Assembly: GCF_900108405.1 (NCBI RefSeq)
Contig: NZ_FNXG01000002.1
Span: 806,001 to 870,000 of the forward strand
DNA: 64,000 nt
Reading direction: 5' to 3'
Source of the DNA: Paracoccus alkenifer
GTDB lineage: Bacteria > Pseudomonadota > Alphaproteobacteria > Rhodobacterales > Rhodobacteraceae
Positions 1 to 8,558 of the stretch are shown here, one piece after another (position 1 is the stretch's first letter; each line of letters opens with the position of its first letter). Both the position numbers and the translations under genes were made by a program. Under the pieces are notes generated by a model. The model did no database searches, had not been told where the DNA came from, and saw only the letters and a list, made by a program, of their open reading frames with translations.

Positions 1-602
1 GGGCCGCTGTCGGCGCGCATCGGGATCGCCTGCAACCCCATGCGTTCATAGGTGCGCAGATAGCTGACCAGATGGCGGTTATAGGCGTGCAGCGCGTCTT
101 CGCGCGTCAGGTCGAAGTTGTAGCCGTCCTTCATCAGGAACTCGCGCCCGCGCATGACGCCGAAGCGGGGGCGGATCTCGTCGCGGAATTTCCACTGGAT
201 CTGATAGAGCGTCAGCGGCAGATCCTTGTAGCTGTTCACATGGCCGCGGAAGATGTCGGTGATCATCTCTTCGTTGGTGGGGCCATACAGCATGTCGCGC
301 TTGTGGCGGTCGGTGATGCGCAGCATCTCTTCGCCGTAATCGTCGTAGCGGCCGGATTCGCGCCACAGGTCCGCGGGTTGCAGCGTCGGCATCAACAGCG
401 GGATATGGCCGGCGCGGCCCTGTTCCTCGTGCACGATCTGCTCGATGCGCTTCAGCACCTTGAGCCCCAGCGGCAGCCAGGAATAGATCCCTGCGGCCTG
501 CTGCTTGATCATGCCGGCGCGCAGCATCAGCCGGTGGCTGACGATCTGTGCCTCGGCGGGGTTTTCTTTGAGGACGGGCAGGAAATAGCGCGACAGACGC
601 AT
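1..602 (-). CDS. proS: Prolyl-tRNA synthetase, N-terminal part (gene runs off the left edge)
   Basis: Class II aminoacyl-tRNA synthetase that charges tRNA-Pro in the cytoplasm. About 200 N-terminal residues are present, starting [10 protein letters not shown]. They include the family block around [17 protein letters not shown] and the class II motif 2 region ([17 protein letters not shown]) followed by MKDGYNFD. The start is the ATG that opens directly into the conserved N-terminus of alphaproteobacterial short-type ProS; those enzymes are about 440 residues, so roughly half the gene is missing. The identification rests on the motifs seen and known family architecture. Only the missing 3' half is uncertain. 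Confidence 0.95.
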   Translation of the reverse strand, partial: MRLSRYFLPVLKENPAEAQIVSHRLMLRAGMIKQQAAGIYSWLPLGLKVLKRIEQIVHEEQGRAGHIPLLMPTLQPADLWRESGRYDDYGEEMLRITDRHKRDMLYGPTNEEMITDIFRGHVNSYKDLPLTLYQIQWKFRDEIRPRFGVMRGREFLMKDGYNFDLTREDALHAYNRHLVSYLRTYERMGLQAIPMRADSG

Positions 603-698
603 GGGGCAGCACCTTTGGGCGAGTTCACGGCCGGGTTAGCGGATCGCGGCGCAAGGGGCAACGGTTGCGGCGGGGGGCAAGGTCCGGGACGCCTGCGG

Positions 699-727
699 CG
701 CGGGTATTTGGGCCAGAAAGAAGCCAC
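699..727 (-). repeat. Intergenic repeat, degenerate copy A
   Basis: Reading the minus strand, TTCTTTCTGGCCCAAATACC resembles the core box found in seven other intergenic places of this window (CATCTTGCCCCAAATATCCC type). It lacks the usual downstream GGGGGC/GCCCCC hairpin. It lies in the 268-base gap between proS and the AI-2E exporter; I see no other clear signal in that gap. Confidence 0.5.
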
Positions 728-870
728 GGTCGCGGGGCGCGGGCGACGCATTTGCGTGAGGCGGGGGCCGGGTGCGCTTGCGCCGCGCCGGCGGACGCGA
801 CAAACAGGGGCGACGCCGGGCCTGGCCCGGGATGAGGCGGGGCCGATGGCCCCAGGCGGGAGCGTTCGCG

Positions 871-2127
871 ATGCGGTTTGCCGGCAGCAAGCAGGCCATC
901 TGGTGGGGCGCCGCGGCGCTGGTGCTGGTGCTGGTCCTGTGGTTTCTGGGCAATGCGATCATGCCGTTCCTGCTGGGCATGGCCATCGCCTATTTCCTTG
1001 ACCCGGTGGCCGACCGGCTGGAACGCGCGGGATTGTCGCGCACGCTGGCGGTGGTGCTGATCACCGCCGTGGTGGTGCTGACCTTTGCCGCGGCGATGGT
1101 GTGGCTGGTGCCGCTGCTGATCCGGCAGGGCACCCAGCTGGTCGAGACCACCCCTCACATGATCCAGCGCCTGCAAGAGGTCGTGCAGGCAAGATTTCCC
1201 GATCTGCTGCCCTCGGGCGGGTTTCTGGACATGGCGCTGGCCAAGGGGCGCGAGACCGTGGCCGGCAGCATGGGCACCATCGTCGGCAGCGTGATGGGAT
1301 CGCTGAACGGGGTGATCGGCTTTGTCATGGTGGTGGTGATCGCGCCGGTGGTGGCGTTCTACATGCTGCTGGACTGGGACCGCATGGTCGAGCGGATCGA
1401 CGCGCTGCTGCCGCGCCCGCATCTGGACACGCTGCGCAGCCTGTTTTCGCAGATCAACGACAGTATTTCCGGGTTCGTGCGCGGGCAGGCGGTGGTGATC
1501 CTGATTCTGGCGCTGCTGTATTCGACGGGGCTGGCGCTGGCGGGGCTGCCGTTCGGCATCGTGATCGGGGTCTCGGCGGCAATGCTGTCCTTCATCCCCT
1601 ATCTGGGCACGCTGCTGGGGGGCGTGCTGTCGATCGGAGTGGCGCTGTTTTCCTTTTGGGACGAGCCGGCGCGGATCCTGATCGTCGCGGGGATATTTGC
1701 CGCAGGACAGATGCTGGAAAGCAATTACCTGCAACCCAAGATCATCGGCGGCCATGTCGGGTTGCATCCGGTCTGGCTGATGCTGGCGCTGGCGGTGTTC
1801 GGCACGCTGTTCGGGTTTGTCGGGCTGCTGGTGGCGGTGCCTTTGGGCGCCGCCGTGGGGGTGGTCGTGCGCCACACCGTCCAGCGCTACAAGGAAAGCG
1901 CGCTTTACACCGGCGCGCAGCAGCCCTTGCCGCCGCCGCAGCCGACGCTGGTCGAGATCGTTCCCAACGGCACCGTCGCCCGCCGCATCGCGCATGAGCA
2001 GCGCACCCATGACGAGGCCGTGCGCGAGGCGCGCGTCGGCGCGCAGCCGCCCGAGGCGCAGGGGCCCGGGCTGCCCGGCGGCAGGGCGGGGTTCGCCGCG
2101 CCGCGCGGCAGGGCCGGGGAGCCTTAG
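871..2127 (+). CDS. AI-2E family transporter (PerM-like membrane protein)
   Basis: A 418-residue polytopic inner-membrane protein of the AI-2E transporter/PerM family (established family; members include TqsA-type autoinducer exporters and Na+/H+ antiporters, so the substrate is open). The first 35 residues contain one membrane span, followed by YFLDPVADRLER, more spans, and the family signature FIPYLGTLLGG near residue 235. The last ~80 residues form a Pro/Ala/Arg-rich cytoplasmic tail. I chose the ATG at 871, not the upstream in-frame ATG at 772, because the family homology starts there and the extra 33 residues are Arg-rich translated spacer. hdaA follows two bases after the stop, so the two are probably co-transcribed. 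Confidence 0.88.
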   Translation: MRFAGSKQAIWWGAAALVLVLVLWFLGNAIMPFLLGMAIAYFLDPVADRLERAGLSRTLAVVLITAVVVLTFAAAMVWLVPLLIRQGTQLVETTPHMIQRLQEVVQARFPDLLPSGGFLDMALAKGRETVAGSMGTIVGSVMGSLNGVIGFVMVVVIAPVVAFYMLLDWDRMVERIDALLPRPHLDTLRSLFSQINDSISGFVRGQAVVILILALLYSTGLALAGLPFGIVIGVSAAMLSFIPYLGTLLGGVLSIGVALFSFWDEPARILIVAGIFAAGQMLESNYLQPKIIGGHVGLHPVWLMLALAVFGTLFGFVGLLVAVPLGAAVGVVVRHTVQRYKESALYTGAQQPLPPPQPTLVEIVPNGTVARRIAHEQRTHDEAVREARVGAQPPEAQGPGLPGGRAGFAAPRGRAGEP

Positions 2128-2129
2128 GA

Positions 2130-2819
2130 TTGCCGCGGCAACTGACGCTGGACCTGCGCACGCCTCCGGCGCTGTCGCGGCAGGATTTCCTGCCCGCCCC
2201 CGCCAATGCCGAGGCCCTGGCGCTGCTGGACCGGCCGCAGGACTGGCCGCAGGGGCGGTTGCTGCTGGTCGGCCCCGAGGGTTCGGGCAAGTCGCATCTG
2301 GCGGCGTTCTGGGCGGCCGAAAACGGGGCGCAGCGGATCCGTGCCTCGGCGCTGCGGCCCGAGACCGCGGATGCGCTGGTCGCGCCCGGCGGCGCGCTGG
2401 TGGTCGAGGACGCGCATCGCGCCGGGGGTGCGGCCGGGGCCGAGGCGGCGCTGTTTCACCTGTGGAACCTGTGCGCCGCGCAACGGACGCTGCTGCTGGT
2501 CACCGCGCGGACGCCTCCGCGCGGCTGGGGGCTGGCGCTGCCCGACCTTGCCTCGCGCATGGAGGCGATGGCGCTGGTGCGGCTTGAGCCGCCCGACGAG
2601 GCGCTGCTGGCCGCGGTGCTGGTCAAGCTGTTCGCCGACCGCCAGCTGATGCCCGGGCCGGGGGTGGTCGAATCGCTGGCGCGGCACATGGACCGCGACC
2701 TGGGGCTGGCCCGGCGCGTGGTGACCGAGATCGACCGCACCGCCCTGGCCGAGGGGCGGGCGGTGACGCGGCCCCTGGCGCTGGCGGCGCTGGCGCGGAT
2801 CGCGGGCGCGGCGGGATGA
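2130..2819 (+). CDS. hdaA: HdaA, DnaA-related regulator of replication initiation
   Basis: A 229-residue AAA+ protein related to DnaA domain III. In alphaproteobacteria HdaA, loaded on the DNA-bound sliding clamp, stimulates ATP hydrolysis by DnaA and prevents over-initiation. Visible features: QLTLDL at residues 4-9, which fits a beta-clamp binding peptide; Walker A GPEGSGKS at about 48-55; a Walker B-like VVED at about 91-94. There is no DnaA DNA-binding domain IV. The start is TTG, two bases after the upstream stop, and it is the codon that keeps the clamp motif. An alternative is a generic DnaA/Hda paralogue, but the clamp peptide argues for HdaA. The 3' end runs into a short tandem repeat. 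Confidence 0.85.
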   Translation: MPRQLTLDLRTPPALSRQDFLPAPANAEALALLDRPQDWPQGRLLLVGPEGSGKSHLAAFWAAENGAQRIRASALRPETADALVAPGGALVVEDAHRAGGAAGAEAALFHLWNLCAAQRTLLLVTARTPPRGWGLALPDLASRMEAMALVRLEPPDEALLAAVLVKLFADRQLMPGPGVVESLARHMDRDLGLARRVVTEIDRTALAEGRAVTRPLALAALARIAGAAG

Positions 2820-2866
2820 GTGGCGGGATGAGCGGCGGGATTACTGGCGGGATTACTGGGGGGGCC
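2811..2866 (+). repeat. 12-bp tandem repeat across the hdaA stop codon
   Basis: About four imperfect copies of a 12-base unit (GGCGGGATGAGT, then GGCGGGATTACT variants) start in the last codons of hdaA, include its stop codon and end in a G-run. Copy-number change could move or remove the stop codon. Confidence 0.6.
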
Positions 2867-2930
2867 GAAGCCGGGGGGCTGTCTGCCCCCCGCACCCCCC
2901 CGAGGATATTTGGGGCAAGATGAAAGCGCC
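2866..2930 (-). repeat. Intergenic repeat, copy B
   Basis: On the minus strand the box TTTCATCTTGCCCCAAATAT is followed by a C/G-rich tract with GGGGGGCAGACAGCCCCCC, which can pair. Same family as the copies near 12.73, 19.95, 33.18, 49.57, 51.73 and 59.27 kb. It separates hdaA from ppk. Confidence 0.8.
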
Positions 2931-3069
2931 GGGCGCGCGGCGCGGGGGCGTGGGGTGCGGACGCGCATTCATGTCGGTTGTGTGAAGAATATCCGGCGCG
3001 GTTTGACACTTGTTGGCGGGCGTTCCAGAAACCTCGGGACCGCCCCGCGTTTTCCTGCATGATGTTTCC

Positions 3070-5235
3070 ATGACCCAGGCCGATTTTCTCAAGACCCCGA
3101 TCCCCCCCGCCCGTGCCCTGGCCGAAGGGGCGCCCGAAGGCCCGGCGCGGTTCTTCAACCGCGAGCTCAGCTGGCTGAGCTTCAACTGGCGGGTTCTGGA
3201 CGAGGCCCGCAACCCGCGGGTGCCGCTGCTGGAACGGCTGCGCTTTCTGTCGATCTCGGCCGCCAATCTGGACGAGTTCTATACCGTCCGCGTCGCCGGG
3301 CTGCGCGAGCTGGTGCGCGAGGGCAACGTCACGCCGTCGGACGACGGGCTGACCCCGGGCGACCAGCTGGCGCTGATCAACGCCGACGCCCGCCGGCTGA
3401 TGGGCGCGCAGCAGACCGTGTGGAACAAGCTGCGCCGCGAGATGGAGGCCGAGGGCATCACCATCCTGTCGCGTTCGCGGGTAAGCCGGGCAGAGGCCGC
3501 GTTCCTGCGCACGCATTTCCTGGAACAGGTGTTCCCGGTGCTGACGCCGCTGACCATCGACCCCGCGCACCCGTTTCCCTTTATCCCCAACGCCGGCTTC
3601 TGCCTGGCGCTGGAGCTGGCGCGCGAATCCGACGGCAGCCAGATGCAGGCGCTGCTGCCGATTCCGGGGCAGCTCAAGCGGTTCATCCCTTTGCCGGGGG
3701 GGCAGCGGTTCCTGCGGCTGGAAGATCTGCTGCTGATGTATCTGCCGCGGCTGTTCCCCGGCTATCGCGATGTCGGCCACTGCGCCTTTCGGGTGCTGCG
3801 CGACAGCGATCTTGAGCTTGAGGACGAGGCCGAGGATCTGGTGCGCGAGTTCGAGACCGCGCTGAAGCGTCGCCGCCGCGGCGATGTGATCCGGCTCAAG
3901 ATCACCGCCGGCGCCCCCGACCGCCTGCGCAAGCTGATCATGCAGCGGTTGCAGGTCGGGCTGGACGAGGTGATCCAGGTCGAGGGGCTGCTGGGCATGG
4001 CCGATGTGCGCGAGCTGGTGCTGGACGGCCGCACCGACCTGCAATGGCCGTCCTTTGTGCCGCGGGTGCCGGAACGGGTGCAGGATCACCACGGCGACAT
4101 GTTCGCCGCGATCCGGCAAAAGGACATGCTGCTGCATCACCCCTATGAGACCTTCGACATGGTGGTGCGGTTCCTGCAACAGGCGGCGCGCGACCCCGAT
4201 GTGGTGGCGATCAAGCAGACGCTTTACCGCACCAGCCGCGACAGCCCCATCGTCAGCGCCCTGTGCGAGGCGGCCGAATCGGGCAAGTCGGTGGTGGCGC
4301 TGGTCGAGCTCAAGGCCCGTTTCGACGAAGCCGCCAACATACGCCAGTCGCGGCGGCTGGAACGGGCGGGGGCGCATGTGGTCTACGGGTTCTTCAACTA
4401 CAAGACCCACGCCAAGATCTCGACCGTGGTGCGGCGCGAAGGCGACGCGCTGGTCACCTATACCCATTTCGGGACCGGCAACTACCACCCGATCACCGCG
4501 CGCATCTATACCGACCTGTCGCTGCTGACCTGCGACCCGGCGCTGGGGCGTGATGCGACCAAGGTGTTCAACTACCTGTCGAGCTATGTCGAGCCGGTGG
4601 GGCTGGAAAACCTGGCGATCAGCCCGATCGACCTGAAATCCTCGCTGATCGAACTGATCGCGCGCGAGGCCGAATTCGCCCGCCAGGGTCGCCCGGCCGA
4701 GATCTGGGCCAAGCTCAACAGCCTGGTGGAAAAGGACGTGATCGACGCGCTTTACGCGGCCTCGGCCGCGGGGGTGCGCATCAATCTGGTGGTGCGGGGC
4801 ATCTGCGCGCTGCGCCCCGGCATCGCGGGGCTGTCGGACAATATCCGGGTCAAGTCCATCGTCGGGCGGTTTCTGGAACACAGCCGCGTGGTCTGTTTCG
4901 GCAACGGCCACGGGCTGCCCTCGCGCCGGGCACGGGTGTTCATCAGCTCAGCCGACTGGATGGACCGCAACCTGTCGCGGCGGGTCGAGGCGCTGGTCGA
5001 ATGCATGAACGAAACCGTCAAGGCGCAGATCACCAGCCAGATCATGGCCGCAAACCTTGCGGACGAGGCGCAAAGCTGGATCCTGCAACCCGACGGCCGC
5101 TATCTGCGCCACCTGCCCGAGGACCGCGAGGATCTGTTCAATTGCCACCAGTATTTCCTTGACAACCCGTCGCTGTCCGGGCGCGGAACCGCCGGGGCGC
5201 AGGATGTCGCGGCACTGACCCACGCCCCGGATTGA
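3070..5235 (+). CDS. ppk1: Polyphosphate kinase 1
   Basis: Reversible synthesis of inorganic polyphosphate from ATP. The 721-residue protein is of normal length and shows the PPK1 order: N-terminal domain opening with FFNRELSWLSFN, then the head domain, then two phospholipase-D-like C-terminal domains. The phosphohistidine lies in KTHAK (His447) and the second essential histidine in RFLEHSR (His604). Their spacing of 157 residues equals that of E. coli His435/His592. Start chosen at the ATG giving MTQADFLKTP; an in-frame ATG at 3010 would add 20 residues without homology. A TTGACA hexamer at 3003-3008 could belong to its promoter, but no good -10 follows. ppx lies 66 bases downstream, so synthesis and breakdown of polyphosphate are neighbours. 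Confidence 0.96.
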   Translation: MTQADFLKTPIPPARALAEGAPEGPARFFNRELSWLSFNWRVLDEARNPRVPLLERLRFLSISAANLDEFYTVRVAGLRELVREGNVTPSDDGLTPGDQLALINADARRLMGAQQTVWNKLRREMEAEGITILSRSRVSRAEAAFLRTHFLEQVFPVLTPLTIDPAHPFPFIPNAGFCLALELARESDGSQMQALLPIPGQLKRFIPLPGGQRFLRLEDLLLMYLPRLFPGYRDVGHCAFRVLRDSDLELEDEAEDLVREFETALKRRRRGDVIRLKITAGAPDRLRKLIMQRLQVGLDEVIQVEGLLGMADVRELVLDGRTDLQWPSFVPRVPERVQDHHGDMFAAIRQKDMLLHHPYETFDMVVRFLQQAARDPDVVAIKQTLYRTSRDSPIVSALCEAAESGKSVVALVELKARFDEAANIRQSRRLERAGAHVVYGFFNYKTHAKISTVVRREGDALVTYTHFGTGNYHPITARIYTDLSLLTCDPALGRDATKVFNYLSSYVEPVGLENLAISPIDLKSSLIELIAREAEFARQGRPAEIWAKLNSLVEKDVIDALYAASAAGVRINLVVRGICALRPGIAGLSDNIRVKSIVGRFLEHSRVVCFGNGHGLPSRRARVFISSADWMDRNLSRRVEALVECMNETVKAQITSQIMAANLADEAQSWILQPDGRYLRHLPEDREDLFNCHQYFLDNPSLSGRGTAGAQDVAALTHAPD

Positions 5236-5301
5236 TCACCAGCGCCGGGGGGCGCCTGCTGCGCCCCTTGGCAAACCGTCGGCAAAACGAAAAGGCCCGC
5301 C

Positions 5302-6828
5302 ATGAACGTCAAGTCCGCCAGCGGCCAGAAATTCGCCCCCTTCGGCAAGCACGGGCTGCCGGTCCGATCGATGCGGGAACTGGCACGGGTGGGGGTGGTG
5401 GATGTCGGCTCGAACTCGATCCGGCTGGTCGTCTTTGACGGCGCCGCCCGCAGCCCGGCGTATTTCTACAACGAAAAGGTCATGGCCGGGCTGGGGCAGG
5501 GGCTGGCCTCGACCGGGCGGCTGAACCCCGAGGGCGTGCAGCGCGGGATGGCGGCGCTGAAGCGGTTCTCGACCCTGGCGCGCGACATGGGGATCGAGGC
5601 GCTGACCTGCGTCGCCACCGCCGCCGTGCGCGAGGCCGAGGACGGCCCCGCCTTTCACCGCGCCGTCGCCCGCAAGACCGGGCTGAAGCTGGTGATCATC
5701 GACGGCGAGGAAGAGGCGCGGCTGTCGGCGCAGGGCGTGCTGCTGGGCTGGCCCGACGCGCGCGGGCTGGTCTGCGACATGGGCGGCAGCTCGGTGGAGC
5801 TGGCCGAGGTCGCCGACGGAAAGATCGGCCGGCGCGCCACCTCGCCGCTGGGGCCGTTCCGGTTGCAGCTGGTCGAGCGCAAGGCGCTGCGCCGCCATGT
5901 GGAAAAGCTGGTCGAGGCGCTGGCGGAATCCGTGGGCCGCGACCATGCGCGCATCTATCTGGTCGGCGGCTCGTGGCGGGCGATCGCGCGGCTGGACATG
6001 GAACGGCGCGGCTATCCGATGACGGTGCTGCACGAATACCGCATGACGCCCGACGACGTGATGGCGACGCTGAAATGGATCGGCAACGCCACCCCGGCCG
6101 AGCTGAAATCGCGCACCGGCATTTCCGCCCTGCGGCTGGAACTGGTGCCGCTGGCCGTGCAGGTGCTGCGCCAGATGGTGCTGACCTTTGCCCCGCAGGA
6201 AATCGCCGTCAGTTCCTACGGGATCCGCGAGGGGCTGCTTTACGAACAGATGTCCTCGGGTATCCGCAAGCGCGACCCGCTGATCGAGGCCGCCAAGTTC
6301 ACCGAGCGCAAGATGGCGCGGCTGCCCGGCGCCGGCAAGCGGCTGTTCCAGTTCCTCGCGCCGGTCTTTGCGGGCGCGGCCCCCGAACGCGAAAGGCTGA
6401 TCCGCGCCGCCTGCCTGCTGCACGATACCAGCTGGCGCGCCCATCCCGATTACCGGGCCGAGGCCAGTTTCGACAACGTGACCCATTCCAACATGACCGC
6501 GCTTTCGCACCCCGAGCGGGTGTTTCTGGGGCTGTCGCTGCTGCACCGCTATACCAACAGCCGCACCGGCTGCCTGGTCGAGCCGCTGCTGCCGCTGCTG
6601 GGGGCCGAGGAAATCCGCGATGCCGAGATCGTCGGCCGCGCCATGCGCTTTGGCGCGATGTTTTCCATCGGTGACCCGACCGAGGCCGGCGCGCTGGAAC
6701 TGGACCGCGACGCCGGCACCCTGACCCTGACCCTGACCGACAGCGGCCGCGAGCTGATGGGCGAGGTGGTCGAGGCCCGCTTTCGCGCCCTCGCCTCGGC
6801 GCTCAAGGTGACGGCGGTGATAAGCTGA
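5302..6828 (+). CDS. ppx: Exopolyphosphatase (Ppx/GppA family)
   Basis: A 508-residue cytoplasmic hydrolase that releases phosphate from polyphosphate, and possibly acts on pppGpp. The ASKHA-fold phosphate-binding motifs are visible: VVDVGSNSIRLVVFD near residue 33, GEEEARLSAQGV near 135 and CDMGGSSVEL near 155. The C-terminal ~200 residues contain HDTSW within an HD-like helical region, as in long Ppx proteins. The pairing with ppk1 immediately upstream supports the assignment over GppA. The start has the gap to ppk1 as its leader and needs no rearrangement. Confidence 0.92.
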   Translation: MNVKSASGQKFAPFGKHGLPVRSMRELARVGVVDVGSNSIRLVVFDGAARSPAYFYNEKVMAGLGQGLASTGRLNPEGVQRGMAALKRFSTLARDMGIEALTCVATAAVREAEDGPAFHRAVARKTGLKLVIIDGEEEARLSAQGVLLGWPDARGLVCDMGGSSVELAEVADGKIGRRATSPLGPFRLQLVERKALRRHVEKLVEALAESVGRDHARIYLVGGSWRAIARLDMERRGYPMTVLHEYRMTPDDVMATLKWIGNATPAELKSRTGISALRLELVPLAVQVLRQMVLTFAPQEIAVSSYGIREGLLYEQMSSGIRKRDPLIEAAKFTERKMARLPGAGKRLFQFLAPVFAGAAPERERLIRAACLLHDTSWRAHPDYRAEASFDNVTHSNMTALSHPERVFLGLSLLHRYTNSRTGCLVEPLLPLLGAEEIRDAEIVGRAMRFGAMFSIGDPTEAGALELDRDAGTLTLTLTDSGRELMGEVVEARFRALASALKVTAVIS

Positions 6829-6852
6829 ACACCTGCAAGAAAGGTCAGGGCG

Positions 6853-7461
6853 ATGACGTTCGAGACATGGTTGCTGTTCCTGCTGACCTCGACGGGCATC
6901 GCGCTGACCCCGGGGCCGAACGGGCTGCTGGCGCTGACCCATGGCGCGCTGCACGGCAATCGCCGCGCCCTGTGGACCATCTGCGGGGGCGTTGCCGGGC
7001 TGGTCGCGGTGATGGGGCTGTGCATGTTCGGGATCGGGGCGCTGGTGCAGCGCTCGGCGCTGTGGCTGACCGGGCTCAAGCTGGTGGGCGGCGCCTATCT
7101 GGTCTGGCTTGGCATCCGGCTGTGGCTGTCGCCGCCGATCGTGCTTGACGCGCCGGTGGCGGGCCTGCCCGTGCGGGGCTGGGGGCTGTTTCGTGCCGGT
7201 TTCCTGACCGCAGCCACCAACCCCAAGGGGCTGTTGTTCTTCAGCGCGCTGCTGCCGCAGTTCCTGTCGGCGGATCGCAGCCTTGCCGGGCAGTTTCTGG
7301 TGATGGGCGCCACCTATGCGGTGGTCGAATTCGCGGTGGAATATCTTTACGCCGCCGCCGCGCATCGGGTGCGGCCGTGGCTGGCCCGGGTCGGCCGCCG
7401 CTTCAACCGGGTCTGCGGCGGCATCTTTGTCACCATCGGCGCGGCGCTGCCGCTGCGCTGA
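6853..7461 (+). CDS. LysE/RhtB family amino-acid exporter
   Basis: A 202-residue inner-membrane protein with about six predicted membrane helices. It has the typical LysE beginning TPGPNGLLALTHGALHG (residues ~18-34) and the conserved stretch KLVGGAYLVWLGIRLW near residue 78. Family members export amino acids or related compounds such as homoserine lactones; the substrate here cannot be read from the sequence. It follows ppx by 24 bases and could share its transcript, though no functional link is evident. Confidence 0.88.
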   Translation: MTFETWLLFLLTSTGIALTPGPNGLLALTHGALHGNRRALWTICGGVAGLVAVMGLCMFGIGALVQRSALWLTGLKLVGGAYLVWLGIRLWLSPPIVLDAPVAGLPVRGWGLFRAGFLTAATNPKGLLFFSALLPQFLSADRSLAGQFLVMGATYAVVEFAVEYLYAAAAHRVRPWLARVGRRFNRVCGGIFVTIGAALPLR

Positions 7462-7466
7462 GCGCG

Positions 7467-7913
7467 TCAGGCCCGGGCGCGTTGCAGGCTGCGGCTCAGC
7501 CGTCGCCCGTCGCGCATGTTCAGCGCCAGCAGGGTGAGGTTGCCGGCCCCGGCCAGCAGCTCCAACGCCTGCACGGCATAGAACACCGCGTCGAACTGGC
7601 CGTGCCGGGCCTTCCACGCCAGGAACAGCGCCGAGGGGATCAGCACCAGCAACCCGTTGGCGGCGATCAGCGGCATCCGCCGGATCTTGGCGCCGACCAG
7701 CCCACCGCGCCGGCCCTTTGCCGCGGCAAAGCCGCTGCCTCCGGTGGCGGCCAGCGCCGGGATCAGCAGAATGAACCCCCAGGGGATTGCGGTCTTGACT
7801 GCCACCACCACAGCGGTGGGCGCGAACAGCTCGGACAGCACCGTTGCCAGCCAGAAGCCGGCGATCATCGCCAGCGCAATGGCGCCGGCAATCGGATGGA
7901 TGGTTCTGGACAT
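7467..7913 (-). CDS. Small four-helix membrane protein of unknown function
   Basis: A 148-residue protein dominated by hydrophobic segments (about residues 8-28, 42-58, 80-98 and 105-130), separated by short basic loops such as AAAKGRRGGLVGAKIRR. I recognise no family motif. It is divergently arranged with the MarR regulator at 7977, with 63 bases between the start codons. In MarR systems the divergent membrane gene is often the regulated target, so it may be controlled by that regulator (inference). Start ATG at 7913 is preceded by GGATG on the minus strand. Confidence 0.65.
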   Translation of the reverse strand: MSRTIHPIAGAIALAMIAGFWLATVLSELFAPTAVVVAVKTAIPWGFILLIPALAATGGSGFAAAKGRRGGLVGAKIRRMPLIAANGLLVLIPSALFLAWKARHGQFDAVFYAVQALELLAGAGNLTLLALNMRDGRRLSRSLQRARA

Positions 7914-7970
7914 GGTATTTCATCCCCAATATGACACTATGATGACAAACTGCCCGATGCATATGGAGAT

Positions 7971-7990
7971 ATTGACATGGTGATGTCAAT
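7971..7990. promoter_or_regulatory. Perfect palindrome, candidate MarR operator
   Basis: ATTGACAT and ATGTCAAT, perfect 8-base arms around a 4-base centre, lie over the start codon of the MarR gene (ATG 7977). Two further ATGACA half-site-like sequences lie at 7931-7936 and 7942-7947 in the same divergent region. The size and symmetry suit a MarR dimer. Binding is inferred. Confidence 0.6.
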
Positions 7991-8537
7991 GCGGCGTGGT
8001 GATGAATATGGGATGCCGCAGGCGACCGAGGCCGGCGCCGAGCTGACCGGCCTGATCCTGGCGCTGTTTCGCACCAGCAACCGCACCCTGGCCTGGGGCG
8101 ACCGGCTGGTGGCGCCGCTGGGGTTGACCAGCGCCCGCTGGCAGGTGCTGGGGGCCATCGCGCTGGCCGAACACCCGCAGCCGGTGGCTTGGCTGGCCCG
8201 CGACCTTGGCGCCAACCGCCAGAACGTGCAGCGCATCGTCAACGACCTGCTGGCCGAGGGGCTGGTCACGCTGGAACCCAACCCCCACCACCGCCGCGCC
8301 CGGCTGGTGGTGCTGACCGACAAGGGCAGGGCGGCCTATGAAACGGCGCTGGCGCGTTACACGCCGCGGGTCAATGCGCTGGCCGAGGCGCTGTCGCTGC
8401 CCCAGATCGAGACCGCCCGGCAGGTGCTGGCGACATTGCGCGAATTGATCGAGGCTGAGGATGACACCGGCGAGGGCACCGGCGACGGCACTGGCAACAG
8501 CACCGGCGACGGCGGGAACCGCGAGGGCGGCGGCTGA
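7977..8537 (+). CDS. MarR family transcriptional regulator
   Basis: A 186-residue winged-helix regulator. The sequence LGLTSARWQVLGAIALAEHP, then DLGANRQNVQRIVNDLLAEG (recognition helix) and a wing with NPHHRRARLVVLTDKG, is the typical MarR order. The C-terminal 20 residues are a Gly/Thr/Asp low-complexity tail (GEGTGDGTGN), an odd addition. The start at 7977 has a GGAG at 7965-7968 with 8-base spacing; ATGs at 7983, 7989 and 8013 are in frame alternatives. A perfect palindrome covers the start region, which suggests autoregulation together with the divergent membrane gene. Confidence 0.88.
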   Translation: MVMSMRRGDEYGMPQATEAGAELTGLILALFRTSNRTLAWGDRLVAPLGLTSARWQVLGAIALAEHPQPVAWLARDLGANRQNVQRIVNDLLAEGLVTLEPNPHHRRARLVVLTDKGRAAYETALARYTPRVNALAEALSLPQIETARQVLATLRELIEAEDDTGEGTGDGTGNSTGDGGNREGGG

Positions 8538-8558
8538 CTCTCGCCGCGCCGCTGGCCC

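Noticed and set aside
3003..3031. Promoter of ppk1 at TTGACA
   Set aside because: The -35 hexamer is perfect, but no acceptable -10 lies at 16-18 bases, and no clear PhoB box was seen.
2623..4911. 762-residue open frame on the minus strand
   Set aside because: Antisense to ppk1 and hdaA; shadow of strong codon bias.
5236..7989. 917-residue open frame on the minus strand
   Set aside because: Antisense to ppx and the LysE-type gene; shadow composition, no motif.
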